Counted from the stretch's first letter, positions 25,650-33,956 are shown. The stretch is DNA of 64,000 bases from Acidimicrobiia bacterium (GCA_026985095.1 JALSQW010000008.1:62001-126000); one strand, 5' to 3'. Made by a program: numbers and translations. The notes: a model not told the origin generated them from the letters alone.

Positions 25650-26804
25650 ATGTCGCGTTCTCGGTTCGTCCGAAGCCTCATCCCCGTGCTCTCGATCGCC
25701 TTGCTGTCGGTCGTGCCGATCGGCGCGTCCGCACAGACCAAGAGCGACGTCGACCGCGCCGAACGGGGGCTCGAACAGGCCCAGGAGCAGAAGGCAGCCG
25801 CCTACCGGCGCTACATCGCGGCACAGAACGACCTCGAGGTGGCCGTCAGCCGCTACGAGGAGATCAACGAGCAGCTCGAGGACCTGACCTACCGGATCGC
25901 CCAGCTCTACGACCGCATCACGGCCTACGAGACCGAGGCCGGTGACCTCCGCGACCAAGCCCGCGAGCTCGTCCTCGAGGCCTACACGAGCGGCGGCACC
26001 GGACTGATGACCGTGGCCTTCGAAGCCGGCTCCATCCAGGACCTGCTCACCTCCCAGGTACTCATCGATCGGGCCACCACCCGCGACCTGGCCGACCTCG
26101 ATCGCCTCGATGCCGTCCGCCGGGACATGGACCGTCAACGGGCCGAGCTCGCCGACAAGGAAGCGGAGGTGAAGGTCCTCGAGGAGGAGGCCAACGCCCT
26201 GGTCGAGCAGATGGCCGAACTGTTCGACGCCGCGGAGCACGCCTATCAGGACGCGTCGGCCGCCGAACGCAAGGCGATCGACAAGCTGCGCAAGGAGAAG
26301 GCCGAGTTCAAGGCCGCCGAGGCTCGACGCAAGGCCCAGCAGGCGGCACGGGCCCGCATGAACGCCAGCGGTGCCGCGGCCGGCCTTCCGCCCGAAGCGA
26401 CGCCCGGGTTCAAATGCCCCGTCCAAGGACGGACGTCGTTCATCAACTCGTGGGGTTTCCCCCGCTCGGGAGGCCGGAAGCACAAGGGGACCGACATGTT
26501 CGCCGCCCGGGGCACGCCGGTGCAGGCGGTCGTCGACGGCACCGTCAAGTTCCGCACCGTCAACCTGGGCGGCACCGTGGCCTACGTCTACGGCGACGAC
26601 GGCAACAAGTACTACTACGCCCACCTGGACGGGTACGTGTCGGGGATCGCCGACGGTCAGCGAGTCAGGGCCGGGACGGCGATCGGCTACGTCGGGAACT
26701 CCGGCAACGCCCGGTACACCTCCCCCCACCTCCATTTCGAGATCCGCGTCGACCGCACCAAGTCGGTGAACCCCTACCCGACCGTGCGCTACTACTGTCC
26801 GTGA
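25650..26804 (+). CDS. Secreted M23 peptidoglycan endopeptidase with coiled coil (EnvC/NlpD-like)
   Basis: A 384-residue protein. A signal peptide ends near ASAQ (29). A long coiled coil spans about 31-245, broken by a segment (TGLMTVAFEAGSIQDLL) like that in EnvC and RipC-type hydrolase regulators. A C-terminal LytM/M23 domain follows. Zinc ligands are His278 and Asp282 in HKGTD, and His362 in HLHFE with His360 nearby, so the site looks catalytically intact. It probably cleaves peptide cross-bridges during division. Confidence 0.9.
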   Translation: MSRSRFVRSLIPVLSIALLSVVPIGASAQTKSDVDRAERGLEQAQEQKAAAYRRYIAAQNDLEVAVSRYEEINEQLEDLTYRIAQLYDRITAYETEAGDLRDQARELVLEAYTSGGTGLMTVAFEAGSIQDLLTSQVLIDRATTRDLADLDRLDAVRRDMDRQRAELADKEAEVKVLEEEANALVEQMAELFDAAEHAYQDASAAERKAIDKLRKEKAEFKAAEARRKAQQAARARMNASGAAAGLPPEATPGFKCPVQGRTSFINSWGFPRSGGRKHKGTDMFAARGTPVQAVVDGTVKFRTVNLGGTVAYVYGDDGNKYYYAHLDGYVSGIADGQRVRAGTAIGYVGNSGNARYTSPHLHFEIRVDRTKSVNPYPTVRYYCP

Positions 26805-26826
26805 TCAGCGCATCGAGGACGGGACC

Positions 26827-27369
26827 GTGGATCTGAACCGTAGACGCATCGACCAGGTGGCCGACCCGGACTTCCTCGCCGAGCTCGGCTCGGTGTCTCT
26901 CGACGAGCTGCGGGAACGGCGCCGGGTCCTCGGCGACCTCGACACCGAACTGTCCTACTACCGTCGGCTCCTGCACGGCCGCATGGATCTGTTGGCGTTC
27001 GAGATGCGCCGCCGGCGGGGCGAAGAACAGCGAAGCCTGATCGAGGCACTCCCCGACATCCTCGCCGATCACGATGGACCGGACGCCGCGAGCAGCCTCC
27101 CCAAGGAGCTCCCGATCGAAGCGCCGAGCATCCCGGAGACCGGTCGCCGGGCCGTCGATCGCGCCCTTGCCGACGACTTCCTGGCCCGCCTCCCGTCCTT
27201 GGCCGACGCCGAACTGGAGGAGATCCAGGCCGGCCTGACCGAGGTGGAACGCGACATCTCCGCGCAACGCAACGTCGTGTACACCGCTCACGAAGCGATC
27301 CTCACGGAGCTCACGCGCCGCTACCGGGAGGGTCTCGCCGACGTCGACGGCCTCCTGTCGAGCCCCTGA
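26827..27369 (+). CDS. RsiG-like coiled-coil protein ('aerial mycelium formation' family)
   Basis: A 180-residue antiparallel coiled-coil protein starting MDLNRRRIDQVADPDFLAEL. In Streptomyces, RsiG is an anti-sigma factor for WhiG that binds c-di-GMP with two motifs E-x3-S-x2-R-x3-Q-x3-D. Here helix 1 has D39-S43-R46-H50-D54 and helix 2 has E141-S145-R148-Y152-E156: correct spacing and the key Ser and Arg kept, but the Gln changed in both. No sigma gene is adjacent. A TTGGC-free short leader (22 bp) follows the peptidase gene, so the two are probably co-transcribed; the GTG start is followed directly by the coding signature. Confidence 0.75.
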   Translation: MDLNRRRIDQVADPDFLAELGSVSLDELRERRRVLGDLDTELSYYRRLLHGRMDLLAFEMRRRRGEEQRSLIEALPDILADHDGPDAASSLPKELPIEAPSIPETGRRAVDRALADDFLARLPSLADAELEEIQAGLTEVERDISAQRNVVYTAHEAILTELTRRYREGLADVDGLLSSP

Positions 27370-27372
27370 GCC

Positions 27373-28308
27373 GTGCAGGTCCGTACGGTCCGTTCGGACC
27401 TGACCGAGATCGTCCATGAGGTCGACGCTGTCGTCGTGGCACGCGACGGCTCCGAACTGTTCGTCTCCGGAGATGCCGACCGCGCCCTGTTCTATCGCTC
27501 GGCCATCAAGCCGTTCCAGGCGACCGTCGCGCTCGAGGCCGGCGCCGACCTCGCCCCCGAGCACCTCGCCCTCGCCTGCGCCAGCCACGGCGGGTTCCCG
27601 GCCCACCTGGCCATCGTCGAACGGATCCTCGCCGGCGGCGGCTTCACCGAGGACGATCTCGGATGCCCTCCGGCCTGGCCCCTCGCCGCATCCGCACGCG
27701 ACCTGGCGGTCGCCGGCGGCCAGCGACACCCTCGACGTCTGTTCCACAACTGCTCGGGCAAGCACGCCGCGTGGCTCCGCGCCTGCCGCGCCGCGGGCTG
27801 GCCGATCGGCGGCTACCTGGAGCCGGGCCATCCGCTGCAGAGACGGATCGTCGAGGTCGTTCGCGACGCCACGGGCGTCGATCCTGAACCCGTCGGTGTC
27901 GACGGGTGCGGCGCTCCGACCCTGCGCGGCACGGTTCGAGGTCTCGCCCGGGCGTTCTCTTCCCTGACGACCGACGACCGGTTCACCGCCGCCGCACGAG
28001 CCGTCGACCGGTTCCCTGCCCTCGTCGCCGACGACCTGCGACCCGACGGCCGGTTCGCCATGTGGTGGGGTGGGCCGGTGAAGGTCGGGGCGGCCGGCCT
28101 CGTCGGCGCCGGCCGTAACGGCCTCGGATTGGCCGCCCGCAGTCGATCCGGCGACCCCGCCGCCGCGGTGGCGGGCCTCGTGGAGGCGGCCCGACGGGTG
28201 GGGCTCCTCACCCCGGCGATGGCGCAGGCCCTCGCCGACGTCGCCGCACCGCCCGTGGTGGGCGGGGGACGGGTCGTCGGCGGAACGTCGATCGACGAAC
28301 GGCCATGA
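27373..28308 (+). CDS. L-asparaginase II-family amidohydrolase
   Basis: A 311-residue protein of the bacterial asparaginase family related to Rhizobium AnsA-type enzymes. Visible motifs are FYRSAIKPFQA (N-terminal conserved Ser/Lys), ACASHGG, HNCSGKHAAWLRAC and VDGCGAPT. It hydrolyses asparagine to aspartate and ammonia in this family. GTG at 27373 starts three bases after the preceding stop. Its stop overlaps the next gene's ATG. Neighbours suggest no pathway link. Confidence 0.85.
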   Translation: MQVRTVRSDLTEIVHEVDAVVVARDGSELFVSGDADRALFYRSAIKPFQATVALEAGADLAPEHLALACASHGGFPAHLAIVERILAGGGFTEDDLGCPPAWPLAASARDLAVAGGQRHPRRLFHNCSGKHAAWLRACRAAGWPIGGYLEPGHPLQRRIVEVVRDATGVDPEPVGVDGCGAPTLRGTVRGLARAFSSLTTDDRFTAAARAVDRFPALVADDLRPDGRFAMWWGGPVKVGAAGLVGAGRNGLGLAARSRSGDPAAAVAGLVEAARRVGLLTPAMAQALADVAAPPVVGGGRVVGGTSIDERP

Positions 28309-29207
28309 GCCCGGAGACCGACTGGTCCTCACCGGCCCTGGATCTGCCCGCGGTGGCGGACCACACCGGACCGTTCCCCCATCGAGCCTTCCTCCGAACC
28401 TGGTCCGAGGTGCGCGCCCCTCAGGTCCCCATTCACGTCATGGCGAAGGACGACGCCGCCATGGTCCTGATCGAACGCGACGGGATCCTCGAGCTCGCCG
28501 GGGAGTCCGAGCTCACCGACTACCACTCACCGTTGGGGGCGGGCACATCGGCGTTGGCGGGGGAGATCGCCGAACGGTTCCGAGGCCGTCGCTTCCGGTT
28601 CGATTCCCTCCCCGAGGAGGCCGCCATCGCCCTGGCCAAGGGGTTGCGCCGGGCCGGGGCGGACGTCGATTCCGAACAGCACCACGTCACCGCCGTCATC
28701 GACCTTCCCGGGTCGTACGATGAGTGGCTGGCCGACATCGGCAAGAAGTACCGACACGAGGTCCGACGCAAGCGCCGCCGGTTCGCCGAGGAGATCGGTG
28801 AACCACGGATCGAACGCCGCGACGAAGAGGCCGCCTTGGATGCGTTCTTCGCCATGCATCGCCGATCGGCAGGTGCCAAGGGTCACTTCATGACCCCGGC
28901 CATGGAAGGGTTCTTCCAGGCCCTCCACGCCTCGGTCGGCGCCGTCGTGGACCTGCTCGTCGTCGATGGCGAGCCCCTCGCCGGGACGTTCTCGTTCGAG
29001 GAGGGCGACGGCTTCTACGTGTACAACTCCGCCTACGAGCCCGCCGCGCGGCACGCGTCGCCGGGGATCGTCATGCTGTCGCTGCTCATCGAGGACAGGA
29101 TCGGCCGCGGTACCCGGGTCTTCGACCTCCTCAAGGGCGACGAACACTACAAGTTCCAACATGGCGCCGTCCCCCGGCCGCTGTTCGCCCTGTGGGGCAC
29201 GCTGTGA
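28305..29207 (+). CDS. CelD/BcsL-type GNAT-fold acetyltransferase (FemAB-like)
   Basis: A 300-residue GNAT-superfamily protein of the 'cellulose biosynthesis CelD/BcsL' group. It has a characteristic basic helix (KKYRHEVRRKRRR), HRRSAGAKGHFM, a G-TFSFEEGDGFYVYNSAYEP strand pair and the C-terminal signature FDLLKGDEHYKFQHGA. Such proteins are proposed to acylate surface polysaccharides or act as FemAB-like transferases. With the PilZ glycosyltransferase elsewhere in the window this hints at polysaccharide modification, which is inference. Coupled by overlap on both sides. Confidence 0.8.
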   Translation: MSPETDWSSPALDLPAVADHTGPFPHRAFLRTWSEVRAPQVPIHVMAKDDAAMVLIERDGILELAGESELTDYHSPLGAGTSALAGEIAERFRGRRFRFDSLPEEAAIALAKGLRRAGADVDSEQHHVTAVIDLPGSYDEWLADIGKKYRHEVRRKRRRFAEEIGEPRIERRDEEAALDAFFAMHRRSAGAKGHFMTPAMEGFFQALHASVGAVVDLLVVDGEPLAGTFSFEEGDGFYVYNSAYEPAARHASPGIVMLSLLIEDRIGRGTRVFDLLKGDEHYKFQHGAVPRPLFALWGTL

Positions 29208-30421
29208 TCGACCAAGTGGCCTACGTCGCGATGCACACGTCCCCGTTGGCGCTGCCTGGGACCGGCAACGCCGGGGGGATGAACGTCTACCTCGACGAAC
29301 TGGCCCGGACGATGGCCGGCCGCGGGATCGAGGTCACGATCTTCACCAGGAGCGTGGACGAGGATACGCCCGAGCTCGTCGAGGTCGTCCCCGGCTACCG
29401 GCTGGCCACCCTGAGAGCCGGTCCGCCCGCCGAGATCCCCACCGACTGCCTGGCTCCGTTCGTGGGCGAGTTCGCCGATGAGCTCGTGAAGTGGGCATCG
29501 ATCCACGGGGCCGACTTCGACGTCGTCCACAGCCACTACTGGCTGTCCGGCCAGGTCGGCGTCATCGTCAAGAAGGAACTCGGCATCCCCCTGGCGAACT
29601 CGTTCCACACGCTCGGCCGCGTCAAGGACGCCGCCCGCCACCCCGACGAGGCATCGTCCAGCCCGGTGCGGTTGCTCGCCGAGGAGGATGTCATCGCGGC
29701 CTCCGACTGCGTGATCGCGTCGACCCCCTACGAGTTCGACGACCTGCTGACCCACTACCGGGCACGGCCGGAGCGGCTGTGCGTCTCGCCACCGGGGATC
29801 GACCACGACGTGTTCTTCCCCGGCGACCGCGGCGAGGCTCGCCGCCGACTCGGGATCGACGGGGCGCCGATCGTGCTGTTCGTCGGCCGCCTACAACGCC
29901 ACAAAGGCCCCGATGTGGCCGTCGATGCGCATGCCCTCCTCGTCGAACGGGTCGCCGACGCCGAACTCGTCCTCGTCGGTGGACCCAGTGGGAGGGACGG
30001 CGACGCCACGCTGGAGCTTCTGGAAGAACGGATCGCCGCGCACGGCACCGGGGAGCAGGTCCGGTTCGTCCCCGCCCAGCCGCACCCTGCCATCGCCGAT
30101 TGGTTCCGAGCCGCCGACGTGCTGATCATGCCGTCGCGATCGGAGAGTTTCGGCCTCGTGGCGGCCGAGGCGCAGGCATGCGGTCTCCCGGTGGTGGCAT
30201 CGCGGGTCGGCGGGATCCCCCACATCGTCAAGGACGCCGAATCCGGGATCCTCGTCGACGATCATCGACCCGACGACCTGGCCGCGGCCCTCGAAGCGGT
30301 GATCACGAGCCCGTCGTTCCGGGCGGATCTGTCGGCCGGAGCGGTGCGATTCGCCCGGCGCTTCTCGTGGTCCGCCACCGCCGACCGCCTCCTCGAGCTG
30401 TACGCCGGCATCGTCGGCTGA
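29204..30421 (+). CDS. mshA: GT4 glycosyltransferase, MshA-like (D-inositol-3-phosphate glycosyltransferase)
   Basis: A 405-residue GT-B enzyme. The N-terminal VAYVAMHTSPLALPGTGNAGGMNVYLDELAR matches the MshA signature, and DVVHSHYWLSGQVG, FVGRLQRHKGPD and the E-x7-E motif in SESFGLVAAEAQACG follow. MshA adds GlcNAc to inositol-3-phosphate in mycothiol synthesis. GTG at 29204 overlaps the previous stop (GTGA). No other msh genes are in the window, so another inositol- or sugar-phosphate acceptor remains possible. Confidence 0.75.
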   Translation: MIDQVAYVAMHTSPLALPGTGNAGGMNVYLDELARTMAGRGIEVTIFTRSVDEDTPELVEVVPGYRLATLRAGPPAEIPTDCLAPFVGEFADELVKWASIHGADFDVVHSHYWLSGQVGVIVKKELGIPLANSFHTLGRVKDAARHPDEASSSPVRLLAEEDVIAASDCVIASTPYEFDDLLTHYRARPERLCVSPPGIDHDVFFPGDRGEARRRLGIDGAPIVLFVGRLQRHKGPDVAVDAHALLVERVADAELVLVGGPSGRDGDATLELLEERIAAHGTGEQVRFVPAQPHPAIADWFRAADVLIMPSRSESFGLVAAEAQACGLPVVASRVGGIPHIVKDAESGILVDDHRPDDLAAALEAVITSPSFRADLSAGAVRFARRFSWSATADRLLELYAGIVG

Positions 30422-30647
30422 GGACCCATCGCGGTCCCCAGGTCGCGAAAGATTCGGATGACGAAAGTTGCCGACACCGGGTTGTGCACAAACCCCTGTG
30501 GATCGATGGGGATATGTGGACATCCTCCTCGTCCGACCGCCAGTTGAACGCGATTGGGCGCGATCTCGTTGCCGGGGAGGTGCGCGAGACCGCGAAGAAC
30601 CGGGCCGACGTCGGGGTTGCACGGCGTCGGGCCAGGACGTAGGTTCG

Positions 30648-30738
30648 GACGTGCAAGGCCCGAAGTGCTGACGCAGCGGAACCTCGTTCGGGGAAGTGCG
30701 GGGAGCGGCTGCCGAGGTTCTCCGGGCCTTGCACCGTC
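30648..30738 (+). ncRNA. Candidate structured RNA element upstream of the VOC gene
   Basis: In the 332-bp gap after mshA, a 12-bp perfect stem (30651-30662 with 30723-30734, extendable by GAC/GTC past one bulge) closes a region containing GAACCTCG (30679-30686) paired with CGAGGTTC (30713-30720) and a small GCTG-ACG-CAGC hairpin (30667-30677). The element ends two to six bases before the GGAGGG RBS of the next gene, the position of a cis-regulatory RNA. It matches no class I know; SRP RNA motifs are absent. The 5' half of the gap (30422-30647) shows only weak TGTGGA-type sequences. Confidence 0.4.
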
Positions 30739-30753
30739 TCGGAGGGAACCGTC

Positions 30754-31299
30754 ATGTCACGCCTCATCGCGCTCGACCTTCCGATCCCCTGGGATGCGCT
30801 CCGTCCCGCGCTGGGGAGCGCCGATCCGTGGGACGCAGGCGGGGTGGTCCTCGCCCAGGCCGGGACCCCGGCGTGGGGGTGGGAAGAGGTGCCGCCGGCA
30901 CTGGCCATCCCCTCGACGCCGCTGCGGGCGGCCACCTCCGTCCCCCGATGGTGGGTGGACCACGTCGTCGTTCTGGTCCCGGACCTGGCTCGGGCGATCG
31001 AGCGGTTCGCCGCCGTGGGCCTCGATCCACGCCTCCGGATGCAGGTCGAGGATCGTCCGGCGGCGTTCTTCCGGGCCGGCCCGGTCATCGAGGTGATCGA
31101 GTCCCCGGTCCGCGGCGACGCCATCTACGGCGTCGCCCTCGCTACCGATGAGCCGCTCGGGGTCGTCGCGCTGCGGCTCCGGGCGGCGGGGTTCGACGCG
31201 TCCGATCCGCGTCCGGCGATCCAACCGCACCGGCGGATCCTCACCATCGGTGGCCTCGGTGCGGGGTTGGCCATCATGTCCCCCGACGACGCCGCCTGA
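30754..31299 (+). CDS. VOC (glyoxalase/bleomycin-resistance fold) protein
   Basis: A 181-residue protein. The N-terminal about 60 residues are Pro/Ala-rich. A betaalphabetabetabeta unit follows, beginning WWVDHVVVLVPDLARAIERF, with RPAAFFRAGPVIEVIE and a second half-unit YGVALATDEPLGVVALRLRAAGF. The first strand has a His at the usual metal position, and Glu in VIEVIE could be another ligand. No specific enzyme can be named. GGAGGG seven bases before the ATG fixes the start. Confidence 0.7.
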   Translation: MSRLIALDLPIPWDALRPALGSADPWDAGGVVLAQAGTPAWGWEEVPPALAIPSTPLRAATSVPRWWVDHVVVLVPDLARAIERFAAVGLDPRLRMQVEDRPAAFFRAGPVIEVIESPVRGDAIYGVALATDEPLGVVALRLRAAGFDASDPRPAIQPHRRILTIGGLGAGLAIMSPDDAA

Positions 31300-31307
31300 C
31301 CGCCTCG

Positions 31308-32189
31308 TCAGATCCCGAAGATGAGGTCGCGCAGCCGGACCCGGGTGGTGGCGAAGGTCGACAGGTCGATCCGGAGCGACCCCAGCCGGAGGCCCCGCAT
31401 CGCGTCCCCGTGACGGGTCGCCACCCGAACCGCGCCTTCGGCCGCCTCCAGCGCCCCGAGGCCCAGGCAGTGCCCGTGGTCGTCCTGGACGCCGACGAGC
31501 ATGCCGTCGAGCCGGGTGAGGTCGAACCCTTCGGGGAGGGTGGGTGCGAACACGGCCGTCTGGACCCGCCACCTCGACAGCGGCTCGGCGAAGGCCCGGG
31601 CGAAGGCCCGACGCCGGGCGGAGGATCGCTCGACGGGCGACGAAGGCACGAGATCGGCCGGCGGATGGGCGACGGCGACGCGAGCCGACAGGAACCGGCG
31701 GAGCATCCCGATCGTCGGCTCCATCTCGCCGCCGCGCTGCATGGCGATCACCAGGGACGGACGGACCAGCTCCATCAGGTGGTACTTGAGGGTCTGGCCG
31801 ACGACACCGGCGACCATGCCGGTCGTGTCCACGACGACGACATCGACGTCGTCGCGGACCGACGCGACCAGCGACGACACCGCGACCACGTGCGGGAGCA
31901 CCACCCCGGCGGGCTCGGTCGAACCGACGAACCGCATCTCGTCGGACGTGTGGAGGTCCTGGAGGTCCTCGTGAGTGCGCACGATGCGCACGCCGGCGCA
32001 CGCCGGATGCCCGACGGTGTCGGCGGCCACGTCGCCGTCCACGTAGGCGGCCGTCATCCCGGCATCGATCGCGTCGACGAGGATCTGGCGTCCCAGCGTC
32101 GTCTTGCCGGTGTCGGCGGCGCCGATGAGCATGATGACGCCCTCCATCCCGTGGAGTCGCTCACGCAGGCTGCGATGCTCCTCGGTCAC
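31308..32189 (-). CDS. Clp1/Grc3-like P-loop polynucleotide kinase family protein
   Basis: A 293-residue P-loop protein. Walker A is GAADTGKT (23-30), followed by AAYVDGDVAADTVG and MRFVGSTEPAG, then a DVVVVDTTGMV Walker-B-like strand. This order is that of the CLP1_P family, whose eukaryotic and archaeal members phosphorylate RNA 5'-hydroxyl ends. The C-terminal part (about 200-293) is a small beta domain. Bacterial members are uncharacterised as far as I know, so the RNA role is only family inference. It converges on the VOC gene with 8 bp between. Confidence 0.7.
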   Translation of the reverse strand: MTEEHRSLRERLHGMEGVIMLIGAADTGKTTLGRQILVDAIDAGMTAAYVDGDVAADTVGHPACAGVRIVRTHEDLQDLHTSDEMRFVGSTEPAGVVLPHVVAVSSLVASVRDDVDVVVVDTTGMVAGVVGQTLKYHLMELVRPSLVIAMQRGGEMEPTIGMLRRFLSARVAVAHPPADLVPSSPVERSSARRRAFARAFAEPLSRWRVQTAVFAPTLPEGFDLTRLDGMLVGVQDDHGHCLGLGALEAAEGAVRVATRHGDAMRGLRLGSLRIDLSTFATTRVRLRDLIFGI

Positions 32190-32210
32190 CTCGTCCCCAC
32201 CTCGACTTCC

Positions 32211-33353
32211 TCAGGACTCGTCGTGGTCGGATTGTAGGGATCGCTCCGGAGGAGACCTCCGCCACCACGGCGTCCACACCCTCGCCAGCGGATGCCGCCG
32301 ATGATCGGGCGCGGAGCGGTCCGAGGTCCACGGGGCGTAGGGAGCGTGGATCATCTCGGCGATGGCGAGCAGCACCGTGTCGTAGTTCACCCGCCACCCG
32401 GCGAAGTCGCCCCACGCCCGGTCCCGGTCGGCGACCAGGCGCACCCCCACCGCTTCGAGGGCCTCACAGGCGGCGTCGAACTCCTCGCGGGTGATCGAGA
32501 TCGGGTCGGTGGGTGCCGGATCGGGGTCGAAGGGGATGCCGAAGAACTCGGCGATGTGTCGAAGCGACAGCGTGCCGGCCCGGATCATGATGCCGCCCGG
32601 TGCGCGGGGGACGTCGGCAACGGCAGCGACCCACAGCGCCGCCGCGTCGAGGACCGCTCCCGCCGCGGTGATCCACGACATCGCCGGGTCGTGGCTACGG
32701 AAGAAGGCCAGCACCGGGTACGTCGTGTGGCTCTCTTCGATGTCGACGAACCATTCCTCCCAGGCGAGCCACTCGCCGGGCAGCCGCTCCATCCAATCGA
32801 TCCGCCGGTAGCGCTCGAGCAGTTCAGTGGCGCTGGGAGGGGTCCCGGCGCGAACCGCCAACAGCGCGACGCGCATCTCGCGACGGGAGAACGCCCCGTA
32901 GATGGACGGCAGATAGGTGATGAGCAAGGTGAGCAGCAGCAGACCGAGGCCTGCCTCGACGAAGGCCAACGTCCGTTCGGTGGCGCCGTCGGCGGGGGCG
33001 AACCCCAAGGTGGTGATCGACGATCCGCTCAGGTGGTAAGCGGCGCCGACGCCTGCGGTCGGGTCGACGGCCCAGAACAGCGCTCCGAACGCGGCGAGGA
33101 CGGTCGTCAGCCAGACGAAGACGATCAGGATCAGCCCGATGGGACCGACGACCGCCCGGATCCGGTCCTGTTCCTCGTAGGTCCGCCGCGTCCTGGCGGC
33201 GAGCTCGGCGACGGCGAGGACGAGACGGAAGGCCGTGGCGGTCAACACCGAGCGGGATGGCCGGGGCAGCACGAGGGTCTTGAGGGCGGACATGAGGACC
33301 CCGGCGACCAGCAACAGCCCGAGGGTGAAGACGAGAACCCGGATGACGACCAT
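32211..33353 (-). CDS. Membrane protein with ion-channel-like pore helix
   Basis: A 380-residue protein. Helices are at about 5-25, 68-92 and 132-150, and a cytoplasmic C-terminal half follows. Between helices lies SGSSITTLGFAPADG, which resembles the selectivity-filter region of two-helix potassium channels (TTxGYG) with changed filter residues. The large C-terminal region could be a regulatory domain. TAGGCT six bases before the ATG marks a leaderless promoter. Ion-channel identity is an inference from one motif and topology. Confidence 0.5.
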   Translation of the reverse strand: MVVIRVLVFTLGLLLVAGVLMSALKTLVLPRPSRSVLTATAFRLVLAVAELAARTRRTYEEQDRIRAVVGPIGLILIVFVWLTTVLAAFGALFWAVDPTAGVGAAYHLSGSSITTLGFAPADGATERTLAFVEAGLGLLLLTLLITYLPSIYGAFSRREMRVALLAVRAGTPPSATELLERYRRIDWMERLPGEWLAWEEWFVDIEESHTTYPVLAFFRSHDPAMSWITAAGAVLDAAALWVAAVADVPRAPGGIMIRAGTLSLRHIAEFFGIPFDPDPAPTDPISITREEFDAACEALEAVGVRLVADRDRAWGDFAGWRVNYDTVLLAIAEMIHAPYAPWTSDRSAPDHRRHPLARVWTPWWRRSPPERSLQSDHDES

Positions 33354-33359
33354 CGCGAC

Positions 33360-33389
33360 AGCCTAGGGACGACGCGATGGGCCTATATT
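33360..33389. promoter_or_regulatory. Divergent leaderless promoters between the channel-like gene and the selenoprotein gene
   Basis: TAGGCT (minus strand, plus coordinates 33360-33365) lies six bases before the ATG at 33353. TATATT (33384-33389, plus strand) lies six bases before the ATG at 33396. The spacing is identical in both, and neither gene has a usable RBS. Confidence 0.55.
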
Positions 33390-33395
33390 GCCCCC

Positions 33396-33956
33396 ATGCC
33401 CCATATCGAGCCGATCCCCCCGGACGAGGCCACCGGCGTCGCCGCCCGCCAGTACGAGGCCGCCATGCGGCGGGCCGGCCGGATCTGGAACATCGTGGCC
33501 ATCCAGAGCCAGAACGGTCCGGCCATGCGCGACTCGCTGCGCCTGTACTCGACGTTGATGCTCGGCGAATCGCCGCTGTCGAGGGCGCAACGGGAGATGA
33601 TCGCCGTGGTCACCTCCCAGGTGAACGAGTGCGTGTACTGAACTCGTGCCCATCTCCACGACCTCCGGTCGGAGGTCGACGACCCCGAGCTGGTGGACCG
33701 CTTCGCCCACGACTGGCGTGAGGCGGGGCTCGATCCGGCCACCGAGGCGCTGCTGGGCTTCGCCGAGGCCCTGACGCGGGACCCGACCGGTGACGCCGCC
33801 GGACGCGTCGCCCGGCTCCGCCGAGCCGGCTTCAGCGACCGGGCCATCCACGACGCCACCCAGATCTGCGCCTACTTCAACTACATCAACCGGATCGCCG
33901 AAGGCCTGGGCGTCGAGCCGGAGGACTGGATCGACGAGGTCGGGCGCCGCCGCTGA
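33396..33956 (+). CDS. AhpD-like peroxidase-related selenoprotein (predicted Sec at residue 82)
   Basis: A continuous 186-residue AhpD/carboxymuconolactone-decarboxylase-family protein interrupted only by an in-frame TGA at 33639-33641. The family active site is E-C-x-x-C-x3-H; here it reads NECVY-TGA-TRAH, so UGA replaces exactly the second redox cysteine (C79-x-x-U82, His86). Sequence on both sides belongs to the family: N-terminal IPPDEATG..RQYEAAMRR, and C-terminal DLRSEVDDPELV with AFNYIN-like YFNYINRIAEGLG. A SECIS-like hairpin follows. A pseudogene by point mutation is the alternative. Confidence 0.78.
33659..33678 (+). promoter_or_regulatory. Bacterial SECIS-like hairpin
   Basis: CGACCTCC (33659-33666) pairs perfectly with GGAGGTCG (33671-33678) around the loop GGTC. 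The loop begins 25 bases after the UGA and its first two bases are G. This fits the bacterial SECIS rules (apical loop 16-37 bases downstream of UGA, G among the first loop bases). The hairpin lies inside codons for TRAHLHDLRSEVDD. Confidence 0.65.

Noticed and set aside
30648..30738. Signal recognition particle RNA
   Set aside because: The conserved apical GGAA and AGCA motifs of SRP helix 8 are missing.
33639..33641. Reading the TGA as an ordinary stop, leaving two truncated genes
   Set aside because: The stop falls exactly on the active-site Cys codon, family sequence continues in frame to a normal C-terminus, and a SECIS-like hairpin follows. A pseudogene remains possible but is less likely.
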